Position numbers and translations under genes: made by a program | In this document: piece by piece, positions 7,421 to 17,133 of the stretch | Layout of the letters: each line of letters opens with the position of its first letter | Numbering within the stretch: the first letter of the stretch is position 1 | The notes under the pieces: generated by a model | Database searches by the model: none | Told to the model about the DNA's origin: nothing | The model's input: the letters and a program-made list of their open reading frames with translations, nothing else | Assembly (NCBI RefSeq): GCF_016741875.1 | Contig: NZ_JAERRF010000003.1 | Location: 186,001-250,000 of the forward strand | Length of the DNA: 64,000 nt | Reading direction: 5' to 3' | Origin: Streptomyces coffeae | GTDB taxonomy: Bacteria; Actinomycetota; Actinomycetes; Streptomycetales; Streptomycetaceae

Positions 7421-9496
7421 TCAGACGCCGATGTTCCCGCCGTCGCGCCGCCATACGCTGATCACCGACGGACGGACCAGCTTGCCCGGTCCGTCCGGCC
7501 AGGTGGACTTGGGGTTCTCCACACTTGCCCCGTCCATCTCACCCGGGTGCTGCACGGCCACCAGCACCCGCCGGTCCTGGACGATCGGACCGCAGGTCTC
7601 GGCACCGTTCGGCACGGTCAGGAACTGCTTGACCTCACCGCGGCGGCTGCCCGCGGTGGCCACCCCGAACAGTCCGTCGTGGTTGCCCAGGGCGTTGCCG
7701 TCCGTCGAGATCCACAGGTTGCCGTAGGAGTCGAAGGTCAGGTTGTCCGGGCAGGAGATCGGGCTGACCTGGTCCTTCGGGAAGCCGCCGAAGTAGGTGG
7801 CCGGGTCCGCCGGGTCACCGCAGACCAGGAACAGCCGCCAGCTGAAGCGCTGGGAGGCCGGGTCGTCGTGGTGCTCGGTCAGCTCAAGGATCTGGCCGTG
7901 CTTGTTGCTCTTGCGCGGGTTCGCCTCGTCGACGGGCGGCTTGCCGTCCTTGCCCCGGTCGCTGTTGTTCGTCAGCGCGATGTACACCCGGCCGGTGCGC
8001 GGGCTCGGCTCGACGTCCTCGGGGCGGTCCATCTTCGTCGCGCCCGCCTTGTCGGCGGCGATCCGCGTGAAGACGTACACCTCCTCGGCGGTCATGCCCT
8101 CGACGTAGGAGGTGTTGCCGCTCGCCAGCGGGATCCAGCGGCCACTGCCGTCGAACTCCCCGTCCTCCGGGAGCTTCCCGCTGCCGTCGATCTCGGAGGC
8201 CGGGCTGTCGCCGGTGAACTTGGCGACGTACAGCGTGCCCTCGTCCAGCAGGGTGCGGTTGTGCTCGCGCGCGGCCCGGCTGGTGCCCTTCATCATGCGC
8301 TTGGACGAGACGAACTTGTAGAAGTAGTCGAACTTCTCGTCGTCGCCCATGTAGAGGACCGGGCGGCCGTCCTCGGTCAGCCGGGGCTCGGCGGCCTCGT
8401 GCTTGAAGCGGCCCAGCGCGGTCAGCTTGCGCGGGGTGGAGTCCGGGTCGAACGGGTCGATCTCGATGACCCAGCCGAAGCGGTTGGACTCGTTGGGCTC
8501 CTGCGCCACGTCGAAGCGCTTGTCGAAACGCTCCCACTTGCGCTCGGAAGCGGCCCCGGTGAGGCCGTAGCGCTTGAGGCGCGCGGCCGTCGTCGGATCG
8601 GTCACCGAGCCGCCGTTGGCGAAGTACTGGTTGAAGTTCTCCTCACCCGACAGCACCGTGCCCCACGGGGTGATACCGCCGCCGCAGTTGTTCAGCGTGC
8701 CCAGGATCCGCTTGCCGGTCGGGTCGGCCGAGGTGCGCAGCAGCTTGCTGCCCGCCGCCGGGCCGGTGACCTCGAACGGCGTGGTGCCGGTGATCCGGCG
8801 GTTGAGGCGGTGGCGGGTCACCGCGGTCAGCTTGCCGAGCTTGCTGTCCTCCTGCGCCACCACCACGGACAGCCCGTGTGCGGCCCAGCCGATCTCGGCC
8901 TGCTCGCGGGTGGGGTTGTTCGCGTCGTACCCCGCGAACATCAGCACCTCGTCGGTGTACTCGTGGTTGACCACGAGCAGCTGCCGGTCCCCCTCGTACG
9001 GAAGGTCGAGGACGGCCATGTAGTCGTTGTTGTAACCGAACTGCCCCGCCTGCGCCTTGGCCGACTGGTTGTCCGCGTCGAAGGCGGGCGCACCGCGCAG
9101 AATCGGGTCGCCCCAGCGGATGACGATATTCTGGTCATGGCCCTCGGTGACGACCACCGTGTCCTTGGTGTTCGGCGCGACGGGCGTGAAGCGCAGACCT
9201 CGTGCCGCCCGGCCCTTGTCCGCCGCGGCGGCCGTCGGCGCGGCGGCGCCCTCGGCGGCCGACGCCTGCGGCGCCCGGCCGAACGCCGTGGCCCCGGTCG
9301 CGGCGGCCACGGTCACCACGGCGCTCGCCCGCAGCAGCGAACGGCGCGACGCGGAACGGGCGATGACGTCGCCCACGTACTCGTTGTCACTCGTGTTGGG
9401 CACCTCGTGGAAACAGGCGTCACCACAGCGGTACCGGCAGGTCAGCGCCGAACGACCGCCCGGATGCGCGCTGATGAGCGGCAGCAGCTTGCGCAC
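7421..9496 (-). CDS. phoX: PhoX-family secreted alkaline phosphatase (DUF839)
   Basis: 691 residues. A long twin-arginine signal is visible (SASRRSLLRASAVVTVAAA at about 47-66, after a Cys-containing leader). The rest is a PhoX/DUF839 beta-propeller: LPYEGDRQLLVVNHEYTDE, GTLNNCGGGITPWGTVLSGEE split around residues 262-282, GRFKHEAAEP, and DNLTFDSYGNLWISTDGNAL. PhoX enzymes are Ca/Fe-dependent phosphomonoesterases that release phosphate from organic esters outside the cell. The GTG at 9496 has an excellent GGAGGGG site. A two-repeat PHO box upstream (9622-9643) predicts PhoP control under phosphate starvation. Confidence 0.92.
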   Translation of the reverse strand: MRKLLPLISAHPGGRSALTCRYRCGDACFHEVPNTSDNEYVGDVIARSASRRSLLRASAVVTVAAATGATAFGRAPQASAAEGAAAPTAAAADKGRAARGLRFTPVAPNTKDTVVVTEGHDQNIVIRWGDPILRGAPAFDADNQSAKAQAGQFGYNNDYMAVLDLPYEGDRQLLVVNHEYTDEVLMFAGYDANNPTREQAEIGWAAHGLSVVVAQEDSKLGKLTAVTRHRLNRRITGTTPFEVTGPAAGSKLLRTSADPTGKRILGTLNNCGGGITPWGTVLSGEENFNQYFANGGSVTDPTTAARLKRYGLTGAASERKWERFDKRFDVAQEPNESNRFGWVIEIDPFDPDSTPRKLTALGRFKHEAAEPRLTEDGRPVLYMGDDEKFDYFYKFVSSKRMMKGTSRAAREHNRTLLDEGTLYVAKFTGDSPASEIDGSGKLPEDGEFDGSGRWIPLASGNTSYVEGMTAEEVYVFTRIAADKAGATKMDRPEDVEPSPRTGRVYIALTNNSDRGKDGKPPVDEANPRKSNKHGQILELTEHHDDPASQRFSWRLFLVCGDPADPATYFGGFPKDQVSPISCPDNLTFDSYGNLWISTDGNALGNHDGLFGVATAGSRRGEVKQFLTVPNGAETCGPIVQDRRVLVAVQHPGEMDGASVENPKSTWPDGPGKLVRPSVISVWRRDGGNIGV

Positions 9497-9621
9497 GTCT
9501 TCCCCTCCGTAAGGGTGTCACGTAAGGCTTCTGGGGACCCGCTCGCGCGGCCCGCACCGACATGGCGTCGGAATCCTCATTCGGTGCGAAGCTATGGGCG
9601 TCGAACCTCCGTGCGGCGTCT

Positions 9622-9643
9622 GGATCATGAACCATGCGTGAAC
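9622..9643 (-). promoter_or_regulatory. PHO box (two 11-bp direct repeats)
   Basis: On the minus strand two abutting 11-mers, GTTCACGCATG then GTTCATGATCC, match the Streptomyces PhoP direct-repeat unit (GTTCACC-type, 11-bp period). They lie 126-147 bp upstream of the phoX start, about 24 bp before a CATAGCT sequence that could be the -10 region. Confidence 0.7.
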
Positions 9644-9754
9644 GACGGGCGACCGGAATCGGCGGAAGAGGGCGGCCGAGCGGCCCGCTAGCCTTTCGGC
9701 ACCACGGTCATGCACCGCCATGCACCGCACACGATCACGTGAGAGGTATCTCCC

Positions 9755-11701
9755 ATGGGCATACGGGACCTACTGCGCAAAGTTTTCGGACGCTCCCGGG
9801 CCACGACGGCGGACGACTCCGCCACGCCGGAGGCCGCAGTTGTCGCGGACCCCCAGCCCGGGGAAACGGGGGCCGTCACGGCTGAGGCCGCCGAGACCGC
9901 ATCCACCGCCGAGGCAGTGGATGCGGCCGTAGCGGTGGAGGAGCCCGAGTCCGCGCCCGAGCCTGAGTCCGCGCCCGAGCCCGAGCCCGAGTCCGCGCCC
10001 AGGCCCCCGGCCCCGCGGTCCGCCAACGACGACACCCCGCCGGACCCGGCCCTGGCCGAACCCCTGAAGACGCTGGACGAAATCCTCGGCTCGCCCGCCC
10101 CCGAGGCAAAGGCGGACATCTCGGCAGCAGAGGCCCCTGCCGAGGCGTCGGCCGACGACGCGTCCGCCGCCCACACGGCGGAAGAACCGGAAGCCGCCGA
10201 GGAGCCCGCCGAGACCGCCACGGAGGCGGAGGCGGAGACGGCAACGAAGCCCGAGCCCGCCAAGGCACAGGCCGACGAGACCCCGGCCCCGGCAGCCGAG
10301 CCCCAGGCCGACATCGCCGCCAAGGCCGAGACCGAGGACAACGCCGCCGCGACGGCCAACGAAGCGACGACCACCGAGGCGCCCACCCCGGCAGCTGCGG
10401 CCGCCGAGCACGACCCCACCGCCCGCGAGCCCAAGGCCGCCGTCGAGGCCGAGGCGGAGGACGCCCCGGAAGCCACGGCCGACGACGCGTCGGCTGAGGC
10501 GAAGCCGGAGGCCATGGCGGAGCCCGAGCCCGCCAAGGCAGAGGCCGACGAGACCCCCGCCCCGACGGCCGAGCCCCAGGCCGACATCGCCGTCAAGGCC
10601 GAGACCGAGGAGGACGCCGCCGCCAAGGCCAACGAGGCGACGGCCGTCGAAGCACCCGCCCCGGCGGCGGAGGCTGCCGAGAACGACACCGCCGCCGCTG
10701 AGCCCAAGGCCGCCGTGGAGGCCGAGGCGGAAGCAGACGCGGAGCCCGCCAAGGCAGAGGCAGAGGCAGAGGACGACGCCCCGGAAGCCATGGCCGACGA
10801 CGCCGCGGACGAACCGACGCCGAAGGCTGACGAAGCCGAGGCCACCGCCGAGACCGAGCCCGCCAAGGCGCAGGCAGACGAGACCCCCGCCCCGACGGCC
10901 GACGAGGCTCCCGCCCCCGCGGCGGAGACGAAGGCCGAGGCCAAGGCCGCCAAGGCGACGGCGGACACCTCGGCCGTGGGGGCCGCTGAGGTTCAGGAGA
11001 AGGCTCCCGCACTGGTCGGGTTGTACACCGCTGCCGCGGAGGCGATCGAGAAGCAGGGGATGACCGGTACGCGCGCCGTCGTCTATCTCGTTCTCGACCG
11101 GTCCGGGTCGATGCGGAACTACTACAAGGACGGCACCGTCCAGCACCTCGCCGACCAGGCCGTGGCCCTCGCCACCCACCTCGGCAGCGGCACCGGCACC
11201 GTCCCCGTCGTCTTCTTCTCCACCGACATCGACGGCACCGCCGAGATCGACCTCGCCAACCACTCCGGCCGCGTCGCGGAGTTGCACGGGGCGCTCGGCC
11301 ACATGGGGCGGACGAACTACCACACGGCGATCGACGCGGTCATCGACCACTACAAGGAGTCCGGCACCACCGACCCCGCACTGGTGATCTTCCAGACCGA
11401 CGGTGCGCCCACCGGGAAGCCCGCCGCGGAGAAGGCGCTGTGCGCGGCGGCCAGGCTGCCGTTGTTCTGGCAGTTCATCGCGTTCGGCGACCCGGAGGCC
11501 AAGGGCTTCGACTTCCTCCGCAAGCTGGACACCTCCCCCGCGCTCGCCGTACCGGAGAAGCGCGCCGTGGACAACACGGGCTTCTTCCACGCCGGGCTGG
11601 ACCCCCGCGCGGTGGCGGACGCGGAGGTGTTCCAGCAGCTGGTCGGGAAGTTCCCGGGCTGGCTGGAGGAGGCGCGGACGGCCGGCGCCGTCAAGGGCTG
11701 A
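9755..11701 (+). CDS. VWA-domain protein with long Ala/Glu/Pro repeat region
   Basis: 648 residues. A short basic N-terminus (MGIRDLLRKVFGRSR) leads into about 390 residues made almost only of A, E, P, D, K and T, with imperfect internal repeats (see the repeat entry). The C-terminal ~230 residues are a von Willebrand A domain of the TerF/TerY type: VYLVLDRSGSM with the MIDAS DxSxS at about 448-452, MGRTNYHTAIDAV, and IFQTDGAPTG for the last MIDAS aspartate. It has no signal peptide, so it is cytoplasmic. VWA proteins of this type act in tellurite/stress (ter) complexes as metal-dependent adaptors, but no ter gene is nearby. GAGAGG precedes the ATG at 9755. It ends in a short tandem duplication across the stop codon. 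Confidence 0.85.
   Translation: MGIRDLLRKVFGRSRATTADDSATPEAAVVADPQPGETGAVTAEAAETASTAEAVDAAVAVEEPESAPEPESAPEPEPESAPRPPAPRSANDDTPPDPALAEPLKTLDEILGSPAPEAKADISAAEAPAEASADDASAAHTAEEPEAAEEPAETATEAEAETATKPEPAKAQADETPAPAAEPQADIAAKAETEDNAAATANEATTTEAPTPAAAAAEHDPTAREPKAAVEAEAEDAPEATADDASAEAKPEAMAEPEPAKAEADETPAPTAEPQADIAVKAETEEDAAAKANEATAVEAPAPAAEAAENDTAAAEPKAAVEAEAEADAEPAKAEAEAEDDAPEAMADDAADEPTPKADEAEATAETEPAKAQADETPAPTADEAPAPAAETKAEAKAAKATADTSAVGAAEVQEKAPALVGLYTAAAEAIEKQGMTGTRAVVYLVLDRSGSMRNYYKDGTVQHLADQAVALATHLGSGTGTVPVVFFSTDIDGTAEIDLANHSGRVAELHGALGHMGRTNYHTAIDAVIDHYKESGTTDPALVIFQTDGAPTGKPAAEKALCAAARLPLFWQFIAFGDPEAKGFDFLRKLDTSPALAVPEKRAVDNTGFFHAGLDPRAVADAEVFQQLVGKFPGWLEEARTAGAVKG
10253..10945 (+). 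repeat. imperfect tandem coding repeats inside the VWA gene
   Basis: The phrase EPAKAxADETPAPxAEP recurs at nucleotides 10253, 10526 and 10856, that is at spacings of exactly 91 and 110 codons. Each is followed by QADIAxKAETE, ANEAT and EPKAAVEAEAE blocks in the first two units. An extra EPAKAEAEAE lies near 10742. The pattern suggests intragenic duplication followed by drift. Confidence 0.85.
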
Positions 11702-11723
11702 CACCGTCAAGGGCTGACGGCAC

Positions 11724-11770
11724 CAGGGGGCCATCCGCGGCGGGGAAATACCCGCGCGGGTGGCCCCCTG
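11724..11770 (+). terminator. hairpin terminator after the VWA gene
   Basis: CAGGGGGCCATCCGCG pairs with CGCGGGTGGCCCCCTG (15 of 16) around a 15-base loop. It sits 23 bp after the VWA stop and just before a TACGAT -10-like sequence (about 11778-11783) for metG. Confidence 0.8.
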
Positions 11771-11842
11771 CGCTCGGATACGATATGGGCAGCTCACATC
11801 AGGAAAAAGTCACCCACAGTATCGACTCGGGAGCAGCCTGCA

Positions 11843-13579
11843 ATGGCTCGACACCTCATCACCAGCGCCCTTCCCTACATCAACGGGATCAAGCACCTGG
11901 GCAACATGGTGGGGTCCATGCTCCCGGCCGATGTCTACTCCCGCTATATGCGCCAGCGCGGCCATGACGTGCTCTACATCTGTGCGACCGATGAGCACGG
12001 CACCCCGGCCGAGCTGGCCGCCAAGGAGGCGGGGCTGCCGGTGGACGAGTTCTGCGCCCAGCAGCATGACGCGCAGAAGGCGATCTACGACGGCTTCGGG
12101 CTCGCGTTCGACTACTTCGGCCGCAGCTCCTCCGAGCAGAACGTGCAGATCACCCAGACCATCGCCCGCGAGCTGAAGGCGAACGGCTTCATCGAGGAGC
12201 GCTCGATCCGTCAGGTGTACTCCAACGCCGACGGCCGCTTCCTCCCCGACCGCTATATCGAGGGCACCTGTCCGCACTGCGGCTACGACAAGGCCCGCGG
12301 CGACCAGTGCGAGAACTGCACCCGGGTACTGGACCCTACCGATCTGATCGACGCGCGCTCGGCGATCAGCGGCAGCAGCGATCTCGAGGTGCGGGAGACC
12401 AAGCATCTGTTCCTGCTCCAGTCCAAGCTGGCCGAGGAGGTCGGCGCCTGGGTCGAGAAGCACGGCAAGGACTGGCCGACGCTGGCGTCGTCGATCGCCC
12501 GCAAGTGGCTGACCGAGGGGCTCCAGGACCGGGCGATCACCCGTGACCTGGACTGGGGCGTACCGGTCCCGGCCGACACCTGGCCGGACCTGGCGGCCGA
12601 GGGCAAGGTCTTCTACGTCTGGTTCGACGCCCCGATCGAGTACATCGGCGCCACCAAGGAGTGGGCAGACGCCGCGCGAGACACAGACCCGGCGCACCGC
12701 GACTGGAAGTCGTGGTGGTACGACGTGGACGAGACGGTCCGCTACACCGAGTTCATGGCGAAGGACAACGTCCCGTTCCACACGGTGATGTTCCCGGCGA
12801 CGCTCCTGGGCACCCGGGACGTCTGGAAGAAGGTCGACTACGTCAAGGCGTTCAACTGGCTGACGTACTACGGCGGCAAGTTCTCCACCTCGCAGAAGCG
12901 CGGTGTGTTCACCGACGCGGCGCTGGAGCTGCTGCCCGCCGACTACTGGCGCTACTTCCTGATCGCCAACGCCCCGGAGTCCGACGACACCTCGTTCACC
13001 TGGGAGCACTTCTCGGCCACGGTCAACAAGGACCTGGCCGACACCCTGGGCAACTTCGTCAACCGGGTGCTGTCCTTCTCCCGCAAGCGGTTCGGCGACG
13101 AGGTCCCGGCGGGCAAGCCCGCCGGTGCGGCCGAGGAGCGGCTCGGTGAGGAGATCGCGCGGCTGCTCGCGGAGTACGAGGAGCACATGGACGCGCTCCA
13201 GTTCCGCAAGGCGGCGGCGGCGCTGCGCGCCCTGTGGAGCGCGGGCAACTCCTATCTGGAGGAGAAGGCCCCCTGGCTGGAGATCAAGACCGACCAGGAG
13301 GCGGCGGCTCTCACCCTGCGCACCGCGATGAACCTGATCCACCTCTACGCGATCGTCTCGGAGCCGTTCATCCCGGCGTCCGCGCGGGCCATGCGGTCGG
13401 CGTTCGCGCTGACGGACGACACCGCGCCGTGGGTGAGCCAGGAGGAGGCCAGGGCACTGGCATCGGTCCCGGCGGGCACCGCCTTCACCGTGCCGCCGGT
13501 GCTCTTCGCGAAGATCACCGAGGATGACCTGGAGTCCTACCGGGAGCGGTTCGGCGGCGTGGAGGAGCCGACGGCGTAA
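11843..13579 (+). CDS. metG: methionyl-tRNA synthetase
   Basis: 578 residues. Class I synthetase charging tRNA-Met. The HIGH-equivalent is [14 protein letters not shown] at 11-24, followed by the [15 protein letters not shown] methionine-site block. A zinc knuckle [17 protein letters not shown] is at about 142-158, [14 protein letters not shown] follows, and the KMSKS-equivalent reads [11 protein letters not shown], the variant I associate with this subfamily. An anticodon-binding helical domain ends the protein; there is no EMAP-like extension. The gene follows a terminator and has its own -10-like TACGAT. No T-box leader is seen. Confidence 0.95.
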   Translation: MARHLITSALPYINGIKHLGNMVGSMLPADVYSRYMRQRGHDVLYICATDEHGTPAELAAKEAGLPVDEFCAQQHDAQKAIYDGFGLAFDYFGRSSSEQNVQITQTIARELKANGFIEERSIRQVYSNADGRFLPDRYIEGTCPHCGYDKARGDQCENCTRVLDPTDLIDARSAISGSSDLEVRETKHLFLLQSKLAEEVGAWVEKHGKDWPTLASSIARKWLTEGLQDRAITRDLDWGVPVPADTWPDLAAEGKVFYVWFDAPIEYIGATKEWADAARDTDPAHRDWKSWWYDVDETVRYTEFMAKDNVPFHTVMFPATLLGTRDVWKKVDYVKAFNWLTYYGGKFSTSQKRGVFTDAALELLPADYWRYFLIANAPESDDTSFTWEHFSATVNKDLADTLGNFVNRVLSFSRKRFGDEVPAGKPAGAAEERLGEEIARLLAEYEEHMDALQFRKAAAALRALWSAGNSYLEEKAPWLEIKTDQEAAALTLRTAMNLIHLYAIVSEPFIPASARAMRSAFALTDDTAPWVSQEEARALASVPAGTAFTVPPVLFAKITEDDLESYRERFGGVEEPTA

Positions 13580-13695
13580 TCCCCCGGCGGCGAGCCCCGG
13601 CGGGGGCGCGCGGGCCCGTTGAGCGCCCGGCAACCGTTCGTTTAGTCCTGCCGATGACCCTGTGAGTCCACACCACGGGGAAATCGAGGAAAACA

Positions 13696-14100
13696 GTGCC
13701 GGACGCACGGGTCACGGTGACGGTCCACGGTCCCGACCCGCTCTCGCGGGCGGGGGTCGTCCGCCATCTCCAGCATCAGCCCACCGTCGAGCTGATCGCC
13801 GGCGAGGAGTCCCCCGCCACCGTGGCCGTCATGCTCGCCGAGCGGCTCGACGACGCGGCCGGGGCCGAGCTGCGCCGACTGGTGCGCGGCGGTGCGCAGC
13901 GGGTGGTGCTGGTCGCGGGCGAGCTGCCGGAGACCGAGCTGATGGCGGTGATGGAGTACGGCGTGCGGGCGGTGCTGTGGCAGCACCGCACCACGCCCGG
14001 GCGGCTGTTGCGCGCGGTGCTCCGGGCGGCGCGTACGCAGGAGCGGGGCGAGCCGTGCGGGGTGGACCGGCGGCTGTCCGAGCCCGGTATCCACAGCTGA
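13696..14100 (+). pseudogene. truncated LuxR-type response regulator, receiver half only
   Basis: 134 residues from a GTG with GAGGAAAACA upstream. MPDARVTVTVHGPDPLSRAG through GVRAVLWQHRTTPGRLLRAV matches the N-terminal receiver-like domain of Streptomyces LuxR-family regulators that are normally about 200 residues and end in a LuxR HTH. Here the protein stops shortly after that domain (TQERGEPCGVDRRLSEPGIHS), and no HTH is found downstream in any frame. A dispersed Streptomyces repeat follows 30 bp after the stop. The phospho-acceptor Asp region is also atypical. It is either a relic or a short protein that could still dimerise and interfere with related regulators. Confidence 0.65.
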
Positions 14101-14129
14101 GCGGCCTTGCTGAAGTCCGGTGCGGTTCG

Positions 14130-14222
14130 GATGCGCCCCGCAGGGGCGCGGGGCTATGTCGATGTGCGGCTCCGCCGCGTGGGCGCGATCAGCCACGACG
14201 CAGCCGCAGACGCATGACGGCA
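14130..14222. repeat. dispersed Streptomyces intergenic repeat
   Basis: The stretch containing CCCCGCAGGGGCGCGGGGC, then GGCTCCGCCGCGTGGGCGCG and ATCAGCCACGACGC, resembles a short hairpin-forming repeat I recognise from intergenic regions of many Streptomyces genomes. It fills most of the gap between the truncated regulator and the L,D-transpeptidase. Confidence 0.6.
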
Positions 14223-14256
14223 CCTCGCGGCACTTCCCGCGGCGCACTCAGCGCCC

Positions 14257-15168
14257 TCAGCGGGCGAGGGACGCGGAGTCGCCCATCACCACCACCGGGT
14301 GGCGTTGCGGGTCCAGCGTCAGCAGCAGGTTCTTCATGTTCTTCCGGGAGAGGCTGATACAGCCCTGGGTGGGCCCGCCGTGGTCCACGTGCAACCAGAT
14401 GCCACCACCCCGGTTCCAGCCCATCGGGCGCGCCGTGTGCAGGGGTGAGGTGCCCGCCCGCCGGTTGTAGTTGATGGCCACCACATAGCCGAAGGACCCG
14501 GACAGCGGCTCGCCCTCGGAGCCGGAGCCATGGATGGTGAAGCCCGGCCGGGTGTGGTCGTAGGGGAGCAGGGTGCCGGGGTCCTTGCGCCGCCCGCCCG
14601 AGTCGGTGAGGCCGAAGACACCGATCGGGGAGCGCAGATCGCCCTGGTGGTGACGGTCCGTCCAGCCGCGCAGCCCGTTGTGGGCCATCCAGGAGGCTCC
14701 GGCCCGCCAGACCGCGCCCGCGTCGCCCGTACCGCGGCTGGTGCCGTGGCTCTCCTCGTCCGCCTCCACCCGCTCGTAGAGCACCGCGGTGGAGGTGGAG
14801 GAGTTCCGGCCGGTGCCGGTGACGATCACGACCTGGTCGGAGTCGTCCGGCAGTTCGGCCCGGGTCCGCGGCCCGAGTCCGGGCAGCTCGCGGCTCAGCT
14901 CGGGTGCGGGGTCGGGACGGGCCGCCTGGCGGACCGGGCCGCCCCGCCCGGGGTGGTGCGCGTTCGCGGGCTCAAGGGCCGCCCCACGTCCGGACGGCGC
15001 GCCGTCCGTGAACGAGTCCGGTGCGCCGGGGCGGCCGGGGGATGCTTTGTGGCTGCCGTCCGCCTCGCATCCGGTCAGCGACAACGCCGACAGGAGGAGG
15101 GCGGCGGCGGTCAGCGCGCCCGCGGCCCTCCGTCCGGTCCGCGTCCGTACCCTCACAGATTTCTTCAC
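14257..15168 (-). CDS. L,D-transpeptidase family lipoprotein
   Basis: 303 residues. A signal peptide with lipobox LTGC (Cys at about 34) is followed by roughly 75 disordered residues. A YkuD-like catalytic domain follows, with DQVVIVTGTG, FTIHGSGSEG and the active-site segment HGGPTQGCISLSR (Cys about 278). The canonical SHGC is TQGC here. It should act in the cell envelope on peptidoglycan cross-links or peptide stems. The GTG at 15168 lacks a good ribosome site, but the signal peptide begins there (MKKSVRVRTRTGRR). It is transcribed toward the truncated regulator. Confidence 0.82.
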   Translation of the reverse strand: MKKSVRVRTRTGRRAAGALTAAALLLSALSLTGCEADGSHKASPGRPGAPDSFTDGAPSGRGAALEPANAHHPGRGGPVRQAARPDPAPELSRELPGLGPRTRAELPDDSDQVVIVTGTGRNSSTSTAVLYERVEADEESHGTSRGTGDAGAVWRAGASWMAHNGLRGWTDRHHQGDLRSPIGVFGLTDSGGRRKDPGTLLPYDHTRPGFTIHGSGSEGEPLSGSFGYVVAINYNRRAGTSPLHTARPMGWNRGGGIWLHVDHGGPTQGCISLSRKNMKNLLLTLDPQRHPVVVMGDSASLAR

Positions 15169-15207
15169 ACTCGAAGAACCGGCTGGGGTACCGGAGTGGT
15201 TGCCTCG

Positions 15208-17028
15208 TTACTCCGCGGGCTGCTCCGCCTGGCTCTCGGCCGACTGCCCGTCCTTCTTCACGGCCTGCTTGATCTGCGGCTTGCGGATCGACAGATGCAG
15301 CTCGCGCAGCCGGGCCTCGTCCACCTCGCTGGGCGCGCCCATCAGCAGGTCCTGGGCGTTGCCGTTGAGCGGGAAGGCGATGGTCTCGCGGATGCTGGGC
15401 TCATCGGCCAGCAGCATGACGATGCGGTCGACGCCGGGGGCGATACCACCGTGCGGCGGAGCGCCGAAGTGGAACGCGCGGAGCATTCCGCCGAACTCGC
15501 GCTCGACCTCCTCGCGGGAGTAGCCCGCGATCCCGAACGCCTTGAACATGACCTCCGGCTCATGATTCCGGATGGCGCCCGAGGACAGCTCGGTGCCATT
15601 GCAGACGATGTCGTACTGCCAGGCCAGAATGTCGAGCGGGTCCTTGGTCTCCAGCGCCTCCAAACCGCCCTGCGGCATGGAGAACGGGTTGTGGGAGAAC
15701 TCGATCTGCCCGGTGTCCTCGTTCCGCTCGAACATCGGGAAGTCCACGATCCAGCAGAAGCGGAAGACGTCTTCCTCGAAGTGACCGGTGCGCTTGGCGG
15801 CCTCGACCCGCACCGCGCCCATGATCTTGGAGACCTCGTCGTAGTCGCCCGCGCCGAAGAAGACCGAGGTGCCGGGCTTGCCCTCGACCTCGGCGATCAG
15901 CTTCTCGACGTCCTCGTCGGTGAGGAACTTGGCGATCGGGCCGGTCAGCTTGGAGTCCTCGCCGATCCGGACCCAGGCCAGCCCCTTGGCGCCGTGCAGC
16001 ACCGCGAACTCGCCCATCTGGTCGAAGAACTTCCGCGGCTGGTCGGCGGTGTCCGGTACGGCCAGGGCCCGGACGTGCTTGTCGGCGAACGCCTTGAAGC
16101 CGGAGCCCGCGAAGACATGGCTGACGTCCTTCAGCTCCAACTTGGCCCGCAGGTCCGGCTTGTCGGAGCCGTACTTCAGCATCGCCTCGCGGAACGGGAT
16201 CCGCAGGAACGGCGAGGTGACATGGCGGCCGTTGCCGAACTCCTCGAAGAGCTCGGTCATGACCTTCTCGATGACCTCGAAGACGTCCTCCTGCTCGACG
16301 AAGCTCATCTCGACGTCGAGCTGGTAGAACTCGCCCGGCGAGCGGTCGGCGCGGGCGTCCTCGTCGCGGAAGCAGGGCGCGATCTGGAAGTAGCGGTCGA
16401 AGCCCGCGATCATCAGCAACTGCTTGAACTGCTGCGGGGCCTGCGGCAGCGCGTAGAACTTGCCGGCGTGCAGCCGGGACGGGACCAGGAAGTCGCGCGC
16501 GCCCTCGGGGGAGGTGGCGGACAGGATCGGGGTCGCCATCTCGTTGAAGCCCTGGGCGGTCATCTTCTGCCGGATCGCGGCGATCACGGCGGAGCGCAGC
16601 ATGATGTTGCGGTGCATCCGCTCACGACGCAGGTCCAGGAAGCGGTACTCCAGCCGCCGCTCCTCGTTCACCCCGTCCTCGGGGAAGACGGTGAAGGGCA
16701 GCGGGTCGGCGGCGCCGAGCACCTCGACATCGGTGACCTCGACCTCGATCTCACCGGTCGGCAGCTCGGGGTTGACGTTCTCCGCACCGCGCGCGATCAC
16801 CCGGCCGTCCACCCGGACGACGGTCTCCTTGGTGAGGGAGCTGAGCGCCTCGTTGGCCGGGGTGTCGGGGCGGACCACCAGCTGGACCAGGCCGTGGTGG
16901 TCACGGAGATCGATGAAGAGGATGCCGCCCAGGTTCCGTCGATTGTGGAGCCAGCCGGAGAGCCGGACGTCGGTGCCGACGTCAGCGGCGCGGAGCTGAC
17001 CACAGGTGTGGGACCGGTACCGATGCAT
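15208..17028 (-). CDS. aspS: aspartyl-tRNA synthetase
   Basis: 606 residues. Class IIb synthetase with an N-terminal OB anticodon domain ([20 protein letters not shown]), motif 2 ([19 protein letters not shown]), a bacterial GAD insertion domain (about 300-420), and motif 3 ([13 protein letters not shown]). Streptomyces lack AsnRS as far as I know, so this enzyme is probably non-discriminating and works with GatCAB. Two adjacent ATGs exist; the second (17028) gives the conserved start [10 protein letters not shown] and has GGA at better spacing. It is divergent from the multi-domain phosphatase gene. Confidence 0.95.
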   Translation of the reverse strand: MHRYRSHTCGQLRAADVGTDVRLSGWLHNRRNLGGILFIDLRDHHGLVQLVVRPDTPANEALSSLTKETVVRVDGRVIARGAENVNPELPTGEIEVEVTDVEVLGAADPLPFTVFPEDGVNEERRLEYRFLDLRRERMHRNIMLRSAVIAAIRQKMTAQGFNEMATPILSATSPEGARDFLVPSRLHAGKFYALPQAPQQFKQLLMIAGFDRYFQIAPCFRDEDARADRSPGEFYQLDVEMSFVEQEDVFEVIEKVMTELFEEFGNGRHVTSPFLRIPFREAMLKYGSDKPDLRAKLELKDVSHVFAGSGFKAFADKHVRALAVPDTADQPRKFFDQMGEFAVLHGAKGLAWVRIGEDSKLTGPIAKFLTDEDVEKLIAEVEGKPGTSVFFGAGDYDEVSKIMGAVRVEAAKRTGHFEEDVFRFCWIVDFPMFERNEDTGQIEFSHNPFSMPQGGLEALETKDPLDILAWQYDIVCNGTELSSGAIRNHEPEVMFKAFGIAGYSREEVEREFGGMLRAFHFGAPPHGGIAPGVDRIVMLLADEPSIRETIAFPLNGNAQDLLMGAPSEVDEARLRELHLSIRKPQIKQAVKKDGQSAESQAEQPAE

Positions 17029-17133
17029 CATTCATCCAAGTCGTGTGATCGGGAGGCGTACGTACCCTCGGGAGCTTCTGGGCAAGCCTACCGGCGCCCG
17101 GACGCTCACTGGTAAGCGCTCGGAAAATCCCCA

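Noticed and set aside
7370..9691. A 773-codon open frame on the plus strand
   Set aside because: Exactly opposite phoX, which has a Tat signal, strong ribosome site and family motifs.
11771..11842. T-box or other amino-acid riboswitch before metG
   Set aside because: The 72-bp gap is too short and lacks the T-box core; only a -10 box is visible.
11843..13579. MetRS KMSKS motif reading STSQKRG taken as a defect
   Set aside because: I associate this variant with the subfamily, and all other motifs and the zinc site are intact, so it is not evidence of inactivity.
14530..17115. An 861-codon open frame on the plus strand
   Set aside because: Antisense to the L,D-transpeptidase and aspS, both certain.
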